A stretch of 64,000 nucleotides of DNA from positions 62,001-126,000 of the forward strand of contig NZ_BJYR01000019.1 of assembly GCF_007991615.1 (NCBI RefSeq). The letters are read 5' to 3'. The position numbers and the translations under genes were made by a program. The notes under the pieces are model-generated. The model saw only the letters and a list, made by a program, of their open reading frames with translations, made no database searches and was not told the origin of the DNA. Shown piece after piece: positions 1 through 9,138 of this stretch. Position 1 is the first letter of the stretch, and each line of letters starts with the position of its first letter. This stretch comes from Novosphingobium sediminis (GTDB lineage: Bacteria > Pseudomonadota > Alphaproteobacteria > Sphingomonadales > Sphingomonadaceae).

Positions 1-1
1 C

Positions 2-325
2 CTGCACCGCATCATGAACCGCGTCCTCGCCGATCCGGCAGGAGACTATCCGCTGGAGGAAATGGCGGCGATGGCGGGGATCACCCCTTCGCATTTCTGC
101 CGCGTGTTCAAGAAGGCGACCGGCATTTCGCCGCATCACTATGTGCTCAAGGCGCGGCTCGACAAGGCGCAGCAGATGCTGGTGCAAACCGAGCTCAGCC
201 TTGCGCACCTCGCCGAGGCGACCGGGTTTGCCAGCCAGAGCCATTTCAGCCGCGCCTTCAAGGGCTGGTTCGGGACGACGCCGAGCGCCTACCGCCAGCA
301 GGAAAGCCGGGCAAAGGGAGAGTAA
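2..325 (+). CDS. AraC-family transcriptional regulator, C-terminal part (cut by window edge)
   Basis: Only the last 107 codons are in the window; the frame is open to the left edge. The sequence has the two helix-turn-helix units of the AraC/XylS DNA-binding domain, with the family signature near the end (GFASQSHFSRAFKGWFG followed by TPSAYR). The ligand-binding N-terminal domain lies outside the window, so the effector cannot be judged. The stop is only 4 bases before the alcohol dehydrogenase start, so the two are probably one transcript and the regulator may control the dehydrogenase. Family call is firm; target is inferred from position. Confidence 0.9.
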   Translation: MHRIMNRVLADPAGDYPLEEMAAMAGITPSHFCRVFKKATGISPHHYVLKARLDKAQQMLVQTELSLAHLAEATGFASQSHFSRAFKGWFGTTPSAYRQQESRAKGE

Positions 326-329
326 GACT

Positions 330-1442
330 ATGCGCGAAGCCATGGCAGCCGTGGCCTATGAGCCGGGCGGAGATTTCACCGTCGAGCCGATCACGGTCGA
401 CGAGCCGCGCGCCGGCGAAGTCCTCGTGCGCATCGAAGGGGTCGGGCTGTGCCACACCGATCTCGTGTTCCGCGATCAGCTTGCGCCCTTCGCGCTGCCG
501 GGCGTGCTGGGCCATGAAGGTGCGGGCGTGATCGAGGCGGTGGGCGAGGGCGTCAGCGGGCTTGCTGTGGGCGACAAGGTGGTGATCGGCTTTTCGAGCT
601 GCGGCGCCTGCCCGCGCTGTGCCGAACATCTGCCGAGCTATTGCCAGAACTTTGTGCCGCTCAACTACGCCGGGATGCGGCTGGAGGATGGCTCCACTGC
701 CTATGCCAAGGACGGCGCGCGGGTAACCTCGCACTTCTTCGGCCAGTCCTCGTTCTCTGCGCTGACCGTGACGCGCGCGGTCAATATCGTGAAAGTCGGC
801 GAAACGTCTGCGCCGCTCGAATTGCTGGGGCCACTCGGCTGCGGGTTCCAGACCGGCGCCGGCGGGGTGATGCGCTCGCTCGCGTGCCCGGCTGGATCGA
901 GCCTTGCGGTGTTCGGCGGCGGGCCGGTCGGCCTTGCGGCGGTGATGGGCGGGGTGATTCAGGGCTGCACCACCATCGTGCTGGTGGAACCGGTGGCAGC
1001 GCGCCGCGCCATCGCACTGGAACTTGGCGCGACGCATGTGATCGATCCGGCTGATGCGCCGGACCTTGCCGCCGCCTTGCGCGAGATCGTGCCGGCGGGC
1101 CTGGACTTCGCGTTTGATACGACGGGCATTCCGGCGGTCATCGAAGGCGGGCTGGCCGCGCTGGGCAGCCATGGCGCGATCGGCCTTGTCGGCGTGCCAT
1201 CGCGCGCGGATGCGGCGATTTCGGTGAACATCGCCGCTCTGATGACGCCGGGGCACCGGATCATCGGCATCATCGAGGGCGACAGCGACCCGCAGCAGTT
1301 CATTCCCGAACTGCTGGCGCATCACGCGGCGGGGCGGTTCCCCTTCGACAGGCTGATCCGCACTTTCCCGCTCGTTGAGATCAACGCGGCAATCGCCGCG
1401 CAGGCTCGCGGGGAGTGCATCAAGGTCGTGCTGGTTCCCTAG
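330..1442 (+). CDS. Zinc-dependent medium-chain alcohol dehydrogenase (aryl/terpenyl alcohol type)
   Basis: 370-residue NAD(P)-dependent alcohol dehydrogenase of the MDR superfamily. Visible motifs: catalytic-zinc cysteine in GLCHTD, GHEGAG with the second zinc ligand, a structural-zinc cysteine cluster (CGACPRCAEHLPSYC), and the nucleotide-binding GGGPVG near residue 195. The ATG at 330 is preceded by GGGAG at good spacing; upstream in-frame codons overlap the AraC gene and are not protein-like. Length and motifs fit the benzyl alcohol/geraniol dehydrogenase branch. It converges on, and shares its stop tetranucleotide CTAG with, a linalool dehydratase/isomerase-like gene, so a terpene alcohol substrate is plausible but inferred. 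Confidence 0.9.
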   Translation: MREAMAAVAYEPGGDFTVEPITVDEPRAGEVLVRIEGVGLCHTDLVFRDQLAPFALPGVLGHEGAGVIEAVGEGVSGLAVGDKVVIGFSSCGACPRCAEHLPSYCQNFVPLNYAGMRLEDGSTAYAKDGARVTSHFFGQSSFSALTVTRAVNIVKVGETSAPLELLGPLGCGFQTGAGGVMRSLACPAGSSLAVFGGGPVGLAAVMGGVIQGCTTIVLVEPVAARRAIALELGATHVIDPADAPDLAAALREIVPAGLDFAFDTTGIPAVIEGGLAALGSHGAIGLVGVPSRADAAISVNIAALMTPGHRIIGIIEGDSDPQQFIPELLAHHAAGRFPFDRLIRTFPLVEINAAIAAQARGECIKVVLVP

Positions 1443-3358
1443 GCCGGTTCGATCACGAGTTCGGTGCGGCCCGAAATGCGCACCCTGAGCGTGGCCTCGC
1501 CTGCCGGGGAGGCCACGAATTCTGCATCCATAGCACCGCTCGCCGTGTAGCAGCGTCCGGGTTCAAGGCCGCTGACCGGAATGGTTTGCACACCCTCTCC
1601 CTTGCCGGGATAGAAGACGGCCTCGAGCCCGGTGCCATTGCTCCACGCGCGGGCGACGAGGACGTCCGGATAGGCGGCGGCCTCGATCTTCGGCCCGGCA
1701 AGGCACGTCCGCGGCGCGCCTTGCGTGAAGGTACGGCCAAAATCGCCCGTCTCCATCAGCGCGCCAAGGACGGCGGTGGCATTGGCGATGTTGGAGGCCT
1801 TGCGATAGCGGTGCACCCCATCGTCGATCGCGGGCATGCACACGCGTTCTAGCGCGGCGAGCGCGGCGTCAGCCATGCGCGTATCGCCAAATTCCCGTGC
1901 CGCGACGAGTAGGGTGGAGAGCATGCCGCCGTGGCCGGGGCGATAGTTGCCCGCATCGAGCCCTTCGCCTGGCATGGCGAGCCATTCGCCCGCGTCGTCT
2001 TGCGCCAGCAGCGGTTCGATCTCGCGCCGCGCGATGGCCCATTGCTGGCGCGCGCGGGCAGGGAGGAAGGCGTTTTCAAAGAAGGCATAGCCCGCCTCGC
2101 CGACCGGGAAGGGCACCGGCAGGCCGGTATACTGCGAGCGCAGACCGACGGTGGAGCCTGCGGTATCGGTGAACTCGGTTTCCAGCCCGCGCAGCCATGC
2201 GGGCAAGTGCCGGCCGACGAGATCGCTGCCGAGCAGGGCATCATGCGTTGTCAGCGAGAGCATGCCGTAGTGGTTGCAGATCGGGTAGATCCAGTTGGGT
2301 TCGCAGGCGTAGTGCCCGAACTCGGCGGTCTCGTAATTGCTGTTCACCGAACCGATCAGCGTGCGGAAATCATGCGGCCAGGCACGCTTGTCGCTCAGCC
2401 GGAAGGTAAGGCTGCCGGGTTCGAGGTAGCTCGTGTCCCCGCTGGCCAGCATGTAGCCGCCGACATGCGCGCCGAACCAGCCCGTCAGCATGATGTTGTC
2501 GCGCGCCGCCGGATCCCAGTCGGTGAAGTTGAGGTGGCCCCAGCAGCTTTCGAGCACCCAGTAATCCCATACCCGCCGATCGAGGTACTTGGCGATCAGA
2601 TTGCGCTGCGCGGTGCGCATGTAACCGGCGAAGCTGGGTAGGTAGTTCGCCTGCGCGACGGCGAGCGCGAAGCCCATGTGGTTGATTTGGTAGCGCAGCG
2701 CGGCAGGCTGGAACTGGTCGATGATGGTGAAGCCATCGAAGCTCTCGACCGGCTGGAGCGTGCGGTCGAGCAGATAGCGCAGGCGGGCGATCTGATCGGG
2801 CGTCAGCTCGCGCTTCGCCGGATCGGGCTGAGCAGCCTGCATCGCGCTGACTTCGGCCAGCGAGGCAGGAAGGAAGGCCTCGCGCTTGCGGGCGGTCTCG
2901 GCACCCGCCAGCGCGGCCTTGCGATTGCGGGCGCGGAAGGAGAGGCCCACCGCGGCGACAAGGCCAGCGGCGACGAATGGCGAGCCCTGCCATGTCGGTG
3001 CGGAGCCGGCGAGGCTCCCGGCAATCGCCGCAGCGCCGAGCCACACCGTGACCGGCGCGACGACCGCACCGGCCCAGAACCACGCCACGAGCGAGGCAAG
3101 GAACAGCACCAGCGTGGGCACGATCAGCACGCTCCACCAGCCGCCCAGCGCAAGGAAACCTGCGCCGGGTAGCCAGAGTCCGAGGCCAGCGGCCTGCCAG
3201 CCAGGCGCCATGCCAAGCCCCCAAGGCAGCGCGCCAATCGCGACCATCGCAAGCCAGATCGTCCACGTGCGGCGCTGGATGCGTGCGGTGGCGGGGCCGG
3301 TCTTCCCGCGCGTTTCGGGCAGGCGTTCGGGGGCGAAAGTCAGCGTGGCAGCGGTCAT
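1439..3358 (-). CDS. Membrane-anchored linalool dehydratase/isomerase-family protein
   Basis: 639 residues. Residues about 33-141 hold four to five hydrophobic segments; the rest is a soluble domain. That domain contains DNIMLTG (287-293) and ACEPNWIYPIC (351-361), matching from memory the linalool dehydratase-isomerase elements ENIMYKG and CEPDNYFVQC; the two cysteines (352 and 361) keep the nine-residue spacing of that enzyme's paired active-site cysteines. A membrane anchor before this domain recalls linalool isomerase of Thauera linaloolentis. The start overlaps the stop of the preceding small membrane protein by ATGA. Other activities on alkenols or terpenoids are possible. Family fairly sure, substrate unknown. 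Confidence 0.75.
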   Translation of the reverse strand: MTAATLTFAPERLPETRGKTGPATARIQRRTWTIWLAMVAIGALPWGLGMAPGWQAAGLGLWLPGAGFLALGGWWSVLIVPTLVLFLASLVAWFWAGAVVAPVTVWLGAAAIAGSLAGSAPTWQGSPFVAAGLVAAVGLSFRARNRKAALAGAETARKREAFLPASLAEVSAMQAAQPDPAKRELTPDQIARLRYLLDRTLQPVESFDGFTIIDQFQPAALRYQINHMGFALAVAQANYLPSFAGYMRTAQRNLIAKYLDRRVWDYWVLESCWGHLNFTDWDPAARDNIMLTGWFGAHVGGYMLASGDTSYLEPGSLTFRLSDKRAWPHDFRTLIGSVNSNYETAEFGHYACEPNWIYPICNHYGMLSLTTHDALLGSDLVGRHLPAWLRGLETEFTDTAGSTVGLRSQYTGLPVPFPVGEAGYAFFENAFLPARARQQWAIARREIEPLLAQDDAGEWLAMPGEGLDAGNYRPGHGGMLSTLLVAAREFGDTRMADAALAALERVCMPAIDDGVHRYRKASNIANATAVLGALMETGDFGRTFTQGAPRTCLAGPKIEAAAYPDVLVARAWSNGTGLEAVFYPGKGEGVQTIPVSGLEPGRCYTASGAMDAEFVASPAGEATLRVRISGRTELVIEPA

Positions 3359-3648
3359 GGCAGTTCCCCGCAGATCGAGGCATGGATGGCGGATTCGAGA
3401 GACCGGGCCTGCTGCGGCGCCGCGACGGCGGCCGTTCCGGCCAGCACAGCGGTGCCGCCGAGCGCCAGCAGGAGGGTCTGAAGCGCACGGCGCAGCACGC
3501 TGGGCCGGCGCGGCGTGGCGGGTGCGCCGGGGCGCCACTCGACGGCGGGATCAGCTTGCCACTGCGGTTCGCGGCCAAGGCGCAACATGCGGCGCAGCGG
3601 CCAGAGCACAAGGCTCACCAGATAGATGGCGAATGCGCAGCAAGCCAT
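3355..3648 (-). CDS. Small membrane protein coupled to the linalool isomerase-like gene
   Basis: 97 residues with two hydrophobic stretches (about 7-18 and 62-79) separated by a basic, proline-rich linker. I recognise no family. The ATG at 3648 has AAAGGGGA just upstream; a longer reading from 3717 is possible but lacks a better ribosome site. The stop overlaps the next gene start (ATGA), so translation is coupled and the product is a candidate partner or chaperone of the membrane-anchored enzyme. This role is inference from gene order only. Confidence 0.55.
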   Translation of the reverse strand: MACCAFAIYLVSLVLWPLRRMLRLGREPQWQADPAVEWRPGAPATPRRPSVLRRALQTLLLALGGTAVLAGTAAVAAPQQARSLESAIHASICGELP

Positions 3649-4032
3649 GCGCTTATCCCCTTTCCCCACATCCCGCGGGCATGGTGCCATGCGCAGGGCC
3701 TGCAGTGCAATCCTCAAGCTGGAAGCATGATTCTCATTTGTTGCCAGGCCTCAGGCAGTTCCCGAATCAAAGGCGCGGCATGGGTCGATGCGCTGGCGAT
3801 TCAGCGCGAGTCTTTTCGTCCGTTTACCATTCAGCATGCTCCGCCTGCGGCAATTACGTAGGGCGTTCGAGAGCCATTTTTGTGCAAATTTACGATTTGG
3901 AAGGCGCCTTGGCTGCATGGACGAGACTCGGGCTGTGCGTATGCCTGCTGTCTGTCCTTTGCGGCTGACTCGCGGTGCATCGCAAACAGTCCTCGGCCCG
4001 ATGAGGCCGGTCTGTTGGAGGAATGTTGCCAG
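3649..4032. promoter_or_regulatory. Divergent intergenic region, 384 bp
   Basis: Separates the small membrane protein/linalool isomerase-like operon (leftward) from the TadG-like gene (rightward) and must hold both promoters. The part around 3840-3900 is noticeably richer in A and T than the surroundings. No clear inverted repeat, tRNA or terminator was seen. The TadG-like start at 4033 is preceded by GGAGGA at 4016-4021. Confidence 0.4.
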
Positions 4033-6024
4033 ATGCCGCGCCGATCGAAAGCACCGGAAGGCCACATCCGCGCCGCGATGCGCGTCCTGATCGGAAGCCT
4101 GCTGCGCGATACGGCGGGCACGACGATGGGCATCGCCCTCGCCACGATCGTTCTGATGGTGGCCCTTGTCGGCAGCGGCACCGACATGGCGCGCGCCTAC
4201 ATGACCAAGACCAGCCTGCAGAACGCCTGCGACGCGGGCGTGTTGGCGGGCCGAAAGGCCATGGCGACTTCGGGTACTTACGGCACCTCGGAGACGGCGA
4301 AGGCGAACAAGATGTTCGACTTCAACTTCAACCCGCTTGGCACCAATTCCCAGAATGTCACGTTCACCACGGAATCGAGCGGGACCGGCTCGGTCAGCGG
4401 CACGGCGTCCACCGCCATGCCCACGGTGATGATGGGCATCTTCGGGTTCAAGTCGATGACGCTCACCGTGGCGTGCAGCGCCGAACTGCAGATGGCGAGC
4501 GCCGACGTGATGTTCGTGCTCGATACGACCGGCTCGATGGCTTGCAACCCCGATGGTTCCAGCTGCAACAGCAGCAGCACATCGAAGATCATGGGGCTGC
4601 GCCAGGCGCTCCGCAATTTCTACACGACTGTCGCCAATGCCGTGGTCGACAAATCCAACACGCGCATCCGCTTCGGCTTCGTGCCCTATACCGCAACGGT
4701 GAATATGGGCGGCATCGTGGCGGCCGGGCAGATGCCGACGAGTTACTTCGCGGATACCCAGTCCTTCCAGACCGCGCTCGCGAACTTCAACACGCCGGTT
4801 TATGTCGGCACGGCAGATTCGCCGGTTGCCACTACCGAGACATATGGCTCGACCATTACCCAGACGCAGTGCAACAACTACGGCGTCAACAAATACCCGA
4901 CCACTGGCAGCAACCCCGTGACCAGCGGAGGGCCTGCGCCTGCCGATACGATCTCCACGACCTATTCCTACAGATCGTGGGCAAAGGTCTCGGGAAGCGG
5001 CAGCAGCGCGAAGGGCACCTGCGTACGCAACAAGTCGGTTACGACGACGACCTACGAAACGCGCTACCAGTTTACCAACTGGACCTTCCAGAACACCACG
5101 CTCGACGTGACTGGCTTCAAGGGCCTTGGCAACAACACTGTCGTGACGAACATTGCCTCGAACGCAACGGTTCCCACCGCCGGAACCTACGACATGATCG
5201 CACTTGCTGCGCTCAATGGAACGACGGGCGTTACCGGCCTCACCACGGCCACGGCGAACTGGGACGGATGCATCGAAGAGCGCCAGACGGTCCAGAACCT
5301 CGCCATGAATCCCGTGCCCAGCGGCGCGACCGACCTCGACATCGATACGGTGCCGAGCAGCGACGCGACGCGCTGGAAACTCAACCTCAATGACGTGGAA
5401 TGGTATCGCGGCAGCAGCAACACCACCTCGCGCACCGTCACGAGCCTTCAAAGCGACACATATCGCGTGAGTTCGCAGTGCCCGCCGAAGGCCGCGCTGT
5501 TCGCCGAGGTCGATACGACGAACCCGGCCGTGGTGCCGACCTGGCTGGACAACTACATCAACACGCTGGTGGCTTCCGGCAGCACCTATCACGATATCGG
5601 CATGATCTGGGGCGCGCGCCTCGGCAGCCCAAGCGGTATCTTCGCCACCAACGTCAACGCGGACAACGTCAAGTATCCCTCGGTCAGCCGCCACATCATC
5701 TTCATGACCGACGGTGAGATGGCGCCGACGACCACGGCTTACAGCGCCTATGGTCAGGAGCTTTACGACAACCGCGTTGCGCCGAGCGGCACCAGCAGCA
5801 GCACGCTGATCAACTATCACAACAACCGCTTCCTCGCGGCCTGCACCAAGGCCAAGAACCTTGGCTATACCGTGTGGTTGATCGGCTTCGGCACCTCGCT
5901 CACCACGCAGATGACGACCTGCGCGACGGCCGGGCGCGCGTACTATGCAAGCGACACGACCGCGCTCACCAACACGTTCAAGTTCATTGCCGGCCAGGTG
6001 GCCGACCTGCGGATCAACAAGTGA
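4033..6024 (+). CDS. TadG-like protein with von Willebrand factor A domain
   Basis: 663 residues. The N-terminus has a cytoplasmic head, one transmembrane helix (about 31-50) and the Tad motif region with LQNACDAGVLAG (62-73), typical of TadE/TadG pseudopilin-like proteins. A von Willebrand factor A domain follows, with a MIDAS-type DTTGS at 164-168 and FMTDGEM further on. Ser/Thr/Asn-rich insertions suggest an exported, surface-facing domain. It is the first of three overlapping genes of the same type. No tadA/B/C, rcpC or flp gene is in the window, so the assembly machinery must be elsewhere or the set works alone. ATG chosen for its ribosome site. Confidence 0.85.
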   Translation: MPRRSKAPEGHIRAAMRVLIGSLLRDTAGTTMGIALATIVLMVALVGSGTDMARAYMTKTSLQNACDAGVLAGRKAMATSGTYGTSETAKANKMFDFNFNPLGTNSQNVTFTTESSGTGSVSGTASTAMPTVMMGIFGFKSMTLTVACSAELQMASADVMFVLDTTGSMACNPDGSSCNSSSTSKIMGLRQALRNFYTTVANAVVDKSNTRIRFGFVPYTATVNMGGIVAAGQMPTSYFADTQSFQTALANFNTPVYVGTADSPVATTETYGSTITQTQCNNYGVNKYPTTGSNPVTSGGPAPADTISTTYSYRSWAKVSGSGSSAKGTCVRNKSVTTTTYETRYQFTNWTFQNTTLDVTGFKGLGNNTVVTNIASNATVPTAGTYDMIALAALNGTTGVTGLTTATANWDGCIEERQTVQNLAMNPVPSGATDLDIDTVPSSDATRWKLNLNDVEWYRGSSNTTSRTVTSLQSDTYRVSSQCPPKAALFAEVDTTNPAVVPTWLDNYINTLVASGSTYHDIGMIWGARLGSPSGIFATNVNADNVKYPSVSRHIIFMTDGEMAPTTTAYSAYGQELYDNRVAPSGTSSSTLINYHNNRFLAACTKAKNLGYTVWLIGFGTSLTTQMTTCATAGRAYYASDTTALTNTFKFIAGQVADLRINK

Positions 6025-6662
6025 TGGCGCTTCATTCCCTGCGGCTTGCCTTGCGCCGCCTGCGCAACCGGCCCCTGCGGCGCGGCTCGCTCCTGCACGA
6101 CAGGCGCGGCGTCAGCGCGGTCGAGTTCGGCATGACGGCGCCGATCCTGTTCCTCGTGGTGTTCGGCTCGCTTCAGGTTGCGCAGGGTTACTATGTACGC
6201 ACCGTGCTGACGGGCTCGATCAATGCTGCCGCGCGCAAATCGTCGATGCAGAGCGGGCAGACCACTTCGGCCACGCTGGATTCGCTTGTGCAGCAATCGA
6301 TCCTCTACGTCATGCCGACTGCGAGCGTTACGTTCACGCGCAAGAACTACTCGAACTTCACCTCTGTCGGCATGCCGGAGGACTTCACGGACACCAACGG
6401 CAACGGCGTCTATGATAACAAGGAATGCTTTGTCGATATGAACGGCAACAGCGTGTGGGACGCCGACATGGGCAAGTCCGGACTTGGCGGCGCCAACGAT
6501 ATCGTCGTCTACACCGTGACCGTCACCTACAAGCAGTGGTTCGGTTTCGCCAAGTTCTTCGGCCTGCCGGAGTATCAGACGGTTCCTCAGACAACCATTC
6601 TGATGAACCAGCCCTTTGCGACCCAGTCTACCCGCACGGGGGTTTCAGTATGTCCGCCTTGA
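6024..6662 (+). CDS. TadE-like pilus assembly protein
   Basis: 212 residues with the TadE-type N-terminus: basic head, then RRGVSAVEFGMTAPILFLV, where the Glu after Val-Ala marks the TadE/TadF pseudopilin-like motif, followed by one membrane helix and an exported domain. The ATG overlaps the stop of the preceding TadG-like gene by one base (TGATG), so the two are coupled. The last 13 bases overlap the next TadE-like gene. Probably a minor pseudopilin-like subunit. Confidence 0.85.
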   Translation: MALHSLRLALRRLRNRPLRRGSLLHDRRGVSAVEFGMTAPILFLVVFGSLQVAQGYYVRTVLTGSINAAARKSSMQSGQTTSATLDSLVQQSILYVMPTASVTFTRKNYSNFTSVGMPEDFTDTNGNGVYDNKECFVDMNGNSVWDADMGKSGLGGANDIVVYTVTVTYKQWFGFAKFFGLPEYQTVPQTTILMNQPFATQSTRTGVSVCPP

Positions 6663-7336
6663 TGCACAGCGCCCCTCGGGCTTTTCCGGCAGCACAGCGC
6701 CTGCGCCGCTTCTTCGCGCGTCTTGCGCAAAGCACCGGTGCGGTGAGCGCGGTCGAGCTTGGCCTTGCCATGCCGTTCCTCATGGGACTTACGCTGACCG
6801 GGGTCGAAGTGGTCAACCTCGCGCTGATCCACGTGCGGCTCAACCAGCTCGCGATCACCGTGGCGGACAACGCCAGCCGCGCCAAGCAGACGCAGGTCAA
6901 CGGCGCGCCGCAGTTCCGCGAATTCGACGTGAACCAGGTGTTCCGCGCTGCTGCGCTGCAGGGCGAGGATCTCCAGATCCCCACCCGTGGTCGCGTCATT
7001 CTTTCGAGCCTGCAGGTCAACGGCTCGGGCGGCCAGTGGATCGCCTGGCAGCGCTGCTGGGGCAAGAACACGTGGGCCTCGCGCTATGGTGTTCAGGGCA
7101 CTGGCGCCACCGGCACCTCGTTTGCGGGCATGGGTTATGCCACCACGAAGATGACCGCCGATGCCGGGACCGCGATCATGTTCGTGGAGATCGCCTACGA
7201 CTACAAGCCGTTCTTCCTCGGCAGCGTCATTCCCTCGAAGGTGATCCGCAAGGAAGCCGCGCTTTATGTGCGTGACGATCGCGATCTGACGCAGATCTAC
7301 AATCCCTCGCCAGCGCAGACCGTAGCGACCTGCTAG
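6650..7336 (+). CDS. TadE-like pilus assembly protein, second copy
   Basis: 228 residues with the same plan as its neighbour: basic head, STGAVSAVELGLAMPFLMG with the conserved Glu at the start of the membrane helix, then an exported domain. The start lies inside the end of the preceding gene (13-base overlap), making a three-gene translationally coupled unit. The stop shares a CTAG with the convergent membrane-protein gene. Sequence outside the helix differs from the first TadE-like protein, so it is not a recent duplicate. Confidence 0.85.
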   Translation: MSALMHSAPRAFPAAQRLRRFFARLAQSTGAVSAVELGLAMPFLMGLTLTGVEVVNLALIHVRLNQLAITVADNASRAKQTQVNGAPQFREFDVNQVFRAAALQGEDLQIPTRGRVILSSLQVNGSGGQWIAWQRCWGKNTWASRYGVQGTGATGTSFAGMGYATTKMTADAGTAIMFVEIAYDYKPFFLGSVIPSKVIRKEAALYVRDDRDLTQIYNPSPAQTVATC

Positions 7337-7857
7337 GATACCGCAGCCGGTTCGGGCGCAGGCACGATCCGGCTGATCACCCACGCGACCACGCCGAACC
7401 AGACCGCGCCGAGCGCGATGGCGATGATGACCTGGCGGAAATCCTCGCCGGCCTGGATCACCGGCGCATTGAGCACGGTGATGAACAGCATCGTGCTCTG
7501 GTTGCACACCAGTGCCGCGCGGCCCGCGACGACGAGAAACACCGCGACGATCATCAGCCCGAGCGCGAGCAGGATCAGCGGGGTGTTGCCGGTTGCGGCG
7601 CCCGTCTGCAGCAGGAAGCTCATGCCTGCGCCGGTCAGAGCACCGATGAGCGCCCCCGGCAGCGCCTTCATCGATAGCTGGTGCAGCGCCGACCATGCCC
7701 ACAGCAGCAGGAAGCCCGCGTAGAGCGGCGTCACATGGAGCCACGCGCCAAGCGCGACGAATCCCGCGATAACGACGATCACGCCCAGCGTGACGATGGC
7801 GGCCTGCCCAAGAGGCAGCTGCGGCGGCGCGCCCGCGCCGGCGGATGTGGTGGACAT
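7333..7857 (-). CDS. Small multi-pass inner-membrane protein
   Basis: 174 residues, mostly hydrophobic, with about five membrane segments and glycine-rich loops (GALIGALTGAGMSFLL). It resembles DUF1097-type membrane proteins in size and texture, but I cannot confirm the family. The ATG at 7857 has GGGAGAG upstream. Transcribed alone towards the Tad-like genes, sharing stop bases with the last of them. Function unknown; small-molecule transport is possible but unsupported. Confidence 0.6.
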   Translation of the reverse strand: MSTTSAGAGAPPQLPLGQAAIVTLGVIVVIAGFVALGAWLHVTPLYAGFLLLWAWSALHQLSMKALPGALIGALTGAGMSFLLQTGAATGNTPLILLALGLMIVAVFLVVAGRAALVCNQSTMLFITVLNAPVIQAGEDFRQVIIAIALGAVWFGVVAWVISRIVPAPEPAAVS

Positions 7858-7984
7858 GTCTGGCTCTCCCGCGGTGCCCGGTGCGGCATTTCGCCCGGAT
7901 CTGGCGGCAAGGCTCGCCCGCGCGCCGGCCGTTGTCAACTGCAGCGACTTTGCGCCATTACCTGCCCGGTGCTAGGTCGGCCCC

Positions 7985-9130
7985 ATGACACCGCAACTTG
8001 AACCCTTTCACGCCATCACGATTTCCACCATCGCCCAGCGCCTGATGGCCGAGGGCCGCTCGGTCATCCGCATGGAGTATGGCCAACCTTCGACTGGCGC
8101 CCCCTCTGCGGCGCTTGCCCGTGCGCGCGCGGTGCTGGACGAGGAGGACAAGGGCTATTGGGAGAGCGCTGAGTTGCTGGCGCGGCTGGCGCGCTACATG
8201 GAGGAGACCACGGGGGTCGCCGTCTCGCCGCAGCAGATCGTGCTGACCTGCGGCGCTTCGCCCGCACTGGTCATCGCGCTTTCGCTCCGGTTCAGCCCCG
8301 GTGCCCGCGTCGCGATCGCGCGGCCGGGCTATGTCGCCTATCGCAACACCCTGCGCGCGCTGTCGATCGAGCCGGTCGAACTGCCGTGCGGCCCCGAAGT
8401 CGGCTATCAGATCACCGCCGCGGCGCTCGCCGCGCTCGATCCCGCGCCCGATGGCGTCATCATCGCCAGCCCCGCCAATCCCACCGGCACGGTCATCCCG
8501 CCCGAGGAAATGGCCGCGATCGCCGAGGTGTGCCGCACGCGCGGGATCCGCATCGTCTCGGACGAAATCTATCAGGGCATCACCTATGGTGCGCCGGCAA
8601 GATCGATGCTGCCCTATGACCGCGAGGCGATCGTGGTGAACAGCTTCTCCAAGTATTTCAGCATGCCCGGCTGGCGGCTCGGCTGGCTGGTCGTGCCGGA
8701 GGATCTCATCGGCCAGGCCCGCGCGCGGATGGGCAATCTTTTCCTCACCCCGCCGTCGCTCAGCCAGCATGCTGGGCTCGCCGCGCTCGATTGCGGCGAG
8801 GAACTGGACGGGCATGTGCGGACATACGCGCGCAACCGGGATCTTCTGCTCGCGGCGCTGCCGTCGATGGGGCTCGCGCGGATCGCACCGCCCGATGGGG
8901 CGTTCTACGTCTATGCCGATGTCGGCCATCTGACGCAGGATTCGATGGCGTTCTGCATCCGCCTGCTCGAGGAAACCGGCGTCGCCACCGCGCCGGGGAT
9001 CGATTTCGATCCGGTCGACGGCCACCGCTTCGTGCGCTTCAGTTTTGCGGTTTCTACGCCGCTGGTGGAGGAAGCCATCGCGCGGCTCGTGCCGTGGTTC
9101 CAGGCGCAGAAGGTGCTTGCGCCGGCCTGA
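7985..9130 (+). CDS. Pyridoxal-phosphate aminotransferase, class I/II
   Basis: 381 residues, full length for the fold-type I aminotransferases. Motifs: SPANPTGT (162-169), SDEIYQG with Asp193 and Tyr196 contacting the cofactor, and the PLP lysine Lys223 in SFSKYFSMPGWRLGW. The usual C-terminal arginine for the substrate carboxylate lies in RFSFA. No clear Shine-Dalgarno precedes the ATG. The exact amino donor cannot be read from the sequence. Neighbours are unrelated. Confidence 0.9.
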   Translation: MTPQLEPFHAITISTIAQRLMAEGRSVIRMEYGQPSTGAPSAALARARAVLDEEDKGYWESAELLARLARYMEETTGVAVSPQQIVLTCGASPALVIALSLRFSPGARVAIARPGYVAYRNTLRALSIEPVELPCGPEVGYQITAAALAALDPAPDGVIIASPANPTGTVIPPEEMAAIAEVCRTRGIRIVSDEIYQGITYGAPARSMLPYDREAIVVNSFSKYFSMPGWRLGWLVVPEDLIGQARARMGNLFLTPPSLSQHAGLAALDCGEELDGHVRTYARNRDLLLAALPSMGLARIAPPDGAFYVYADVGHLTQDSMAFCIRLLEETGVATAPGIDFDPVDGHRFVRFSFAVSTPLVEEAIARLVPWFQAQKVLAPA

Positions 9131-9138
9131 TGCGAAAA

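Noticed and set aside
3751..5820. Long open frame on the minus strand opposite the TadG-like gene (689 codons)
   Set aside because: Its translation is rich in Arg, His, Gly and Ala with no domain; it mirrors the codon bias of the true gene on the other strand.
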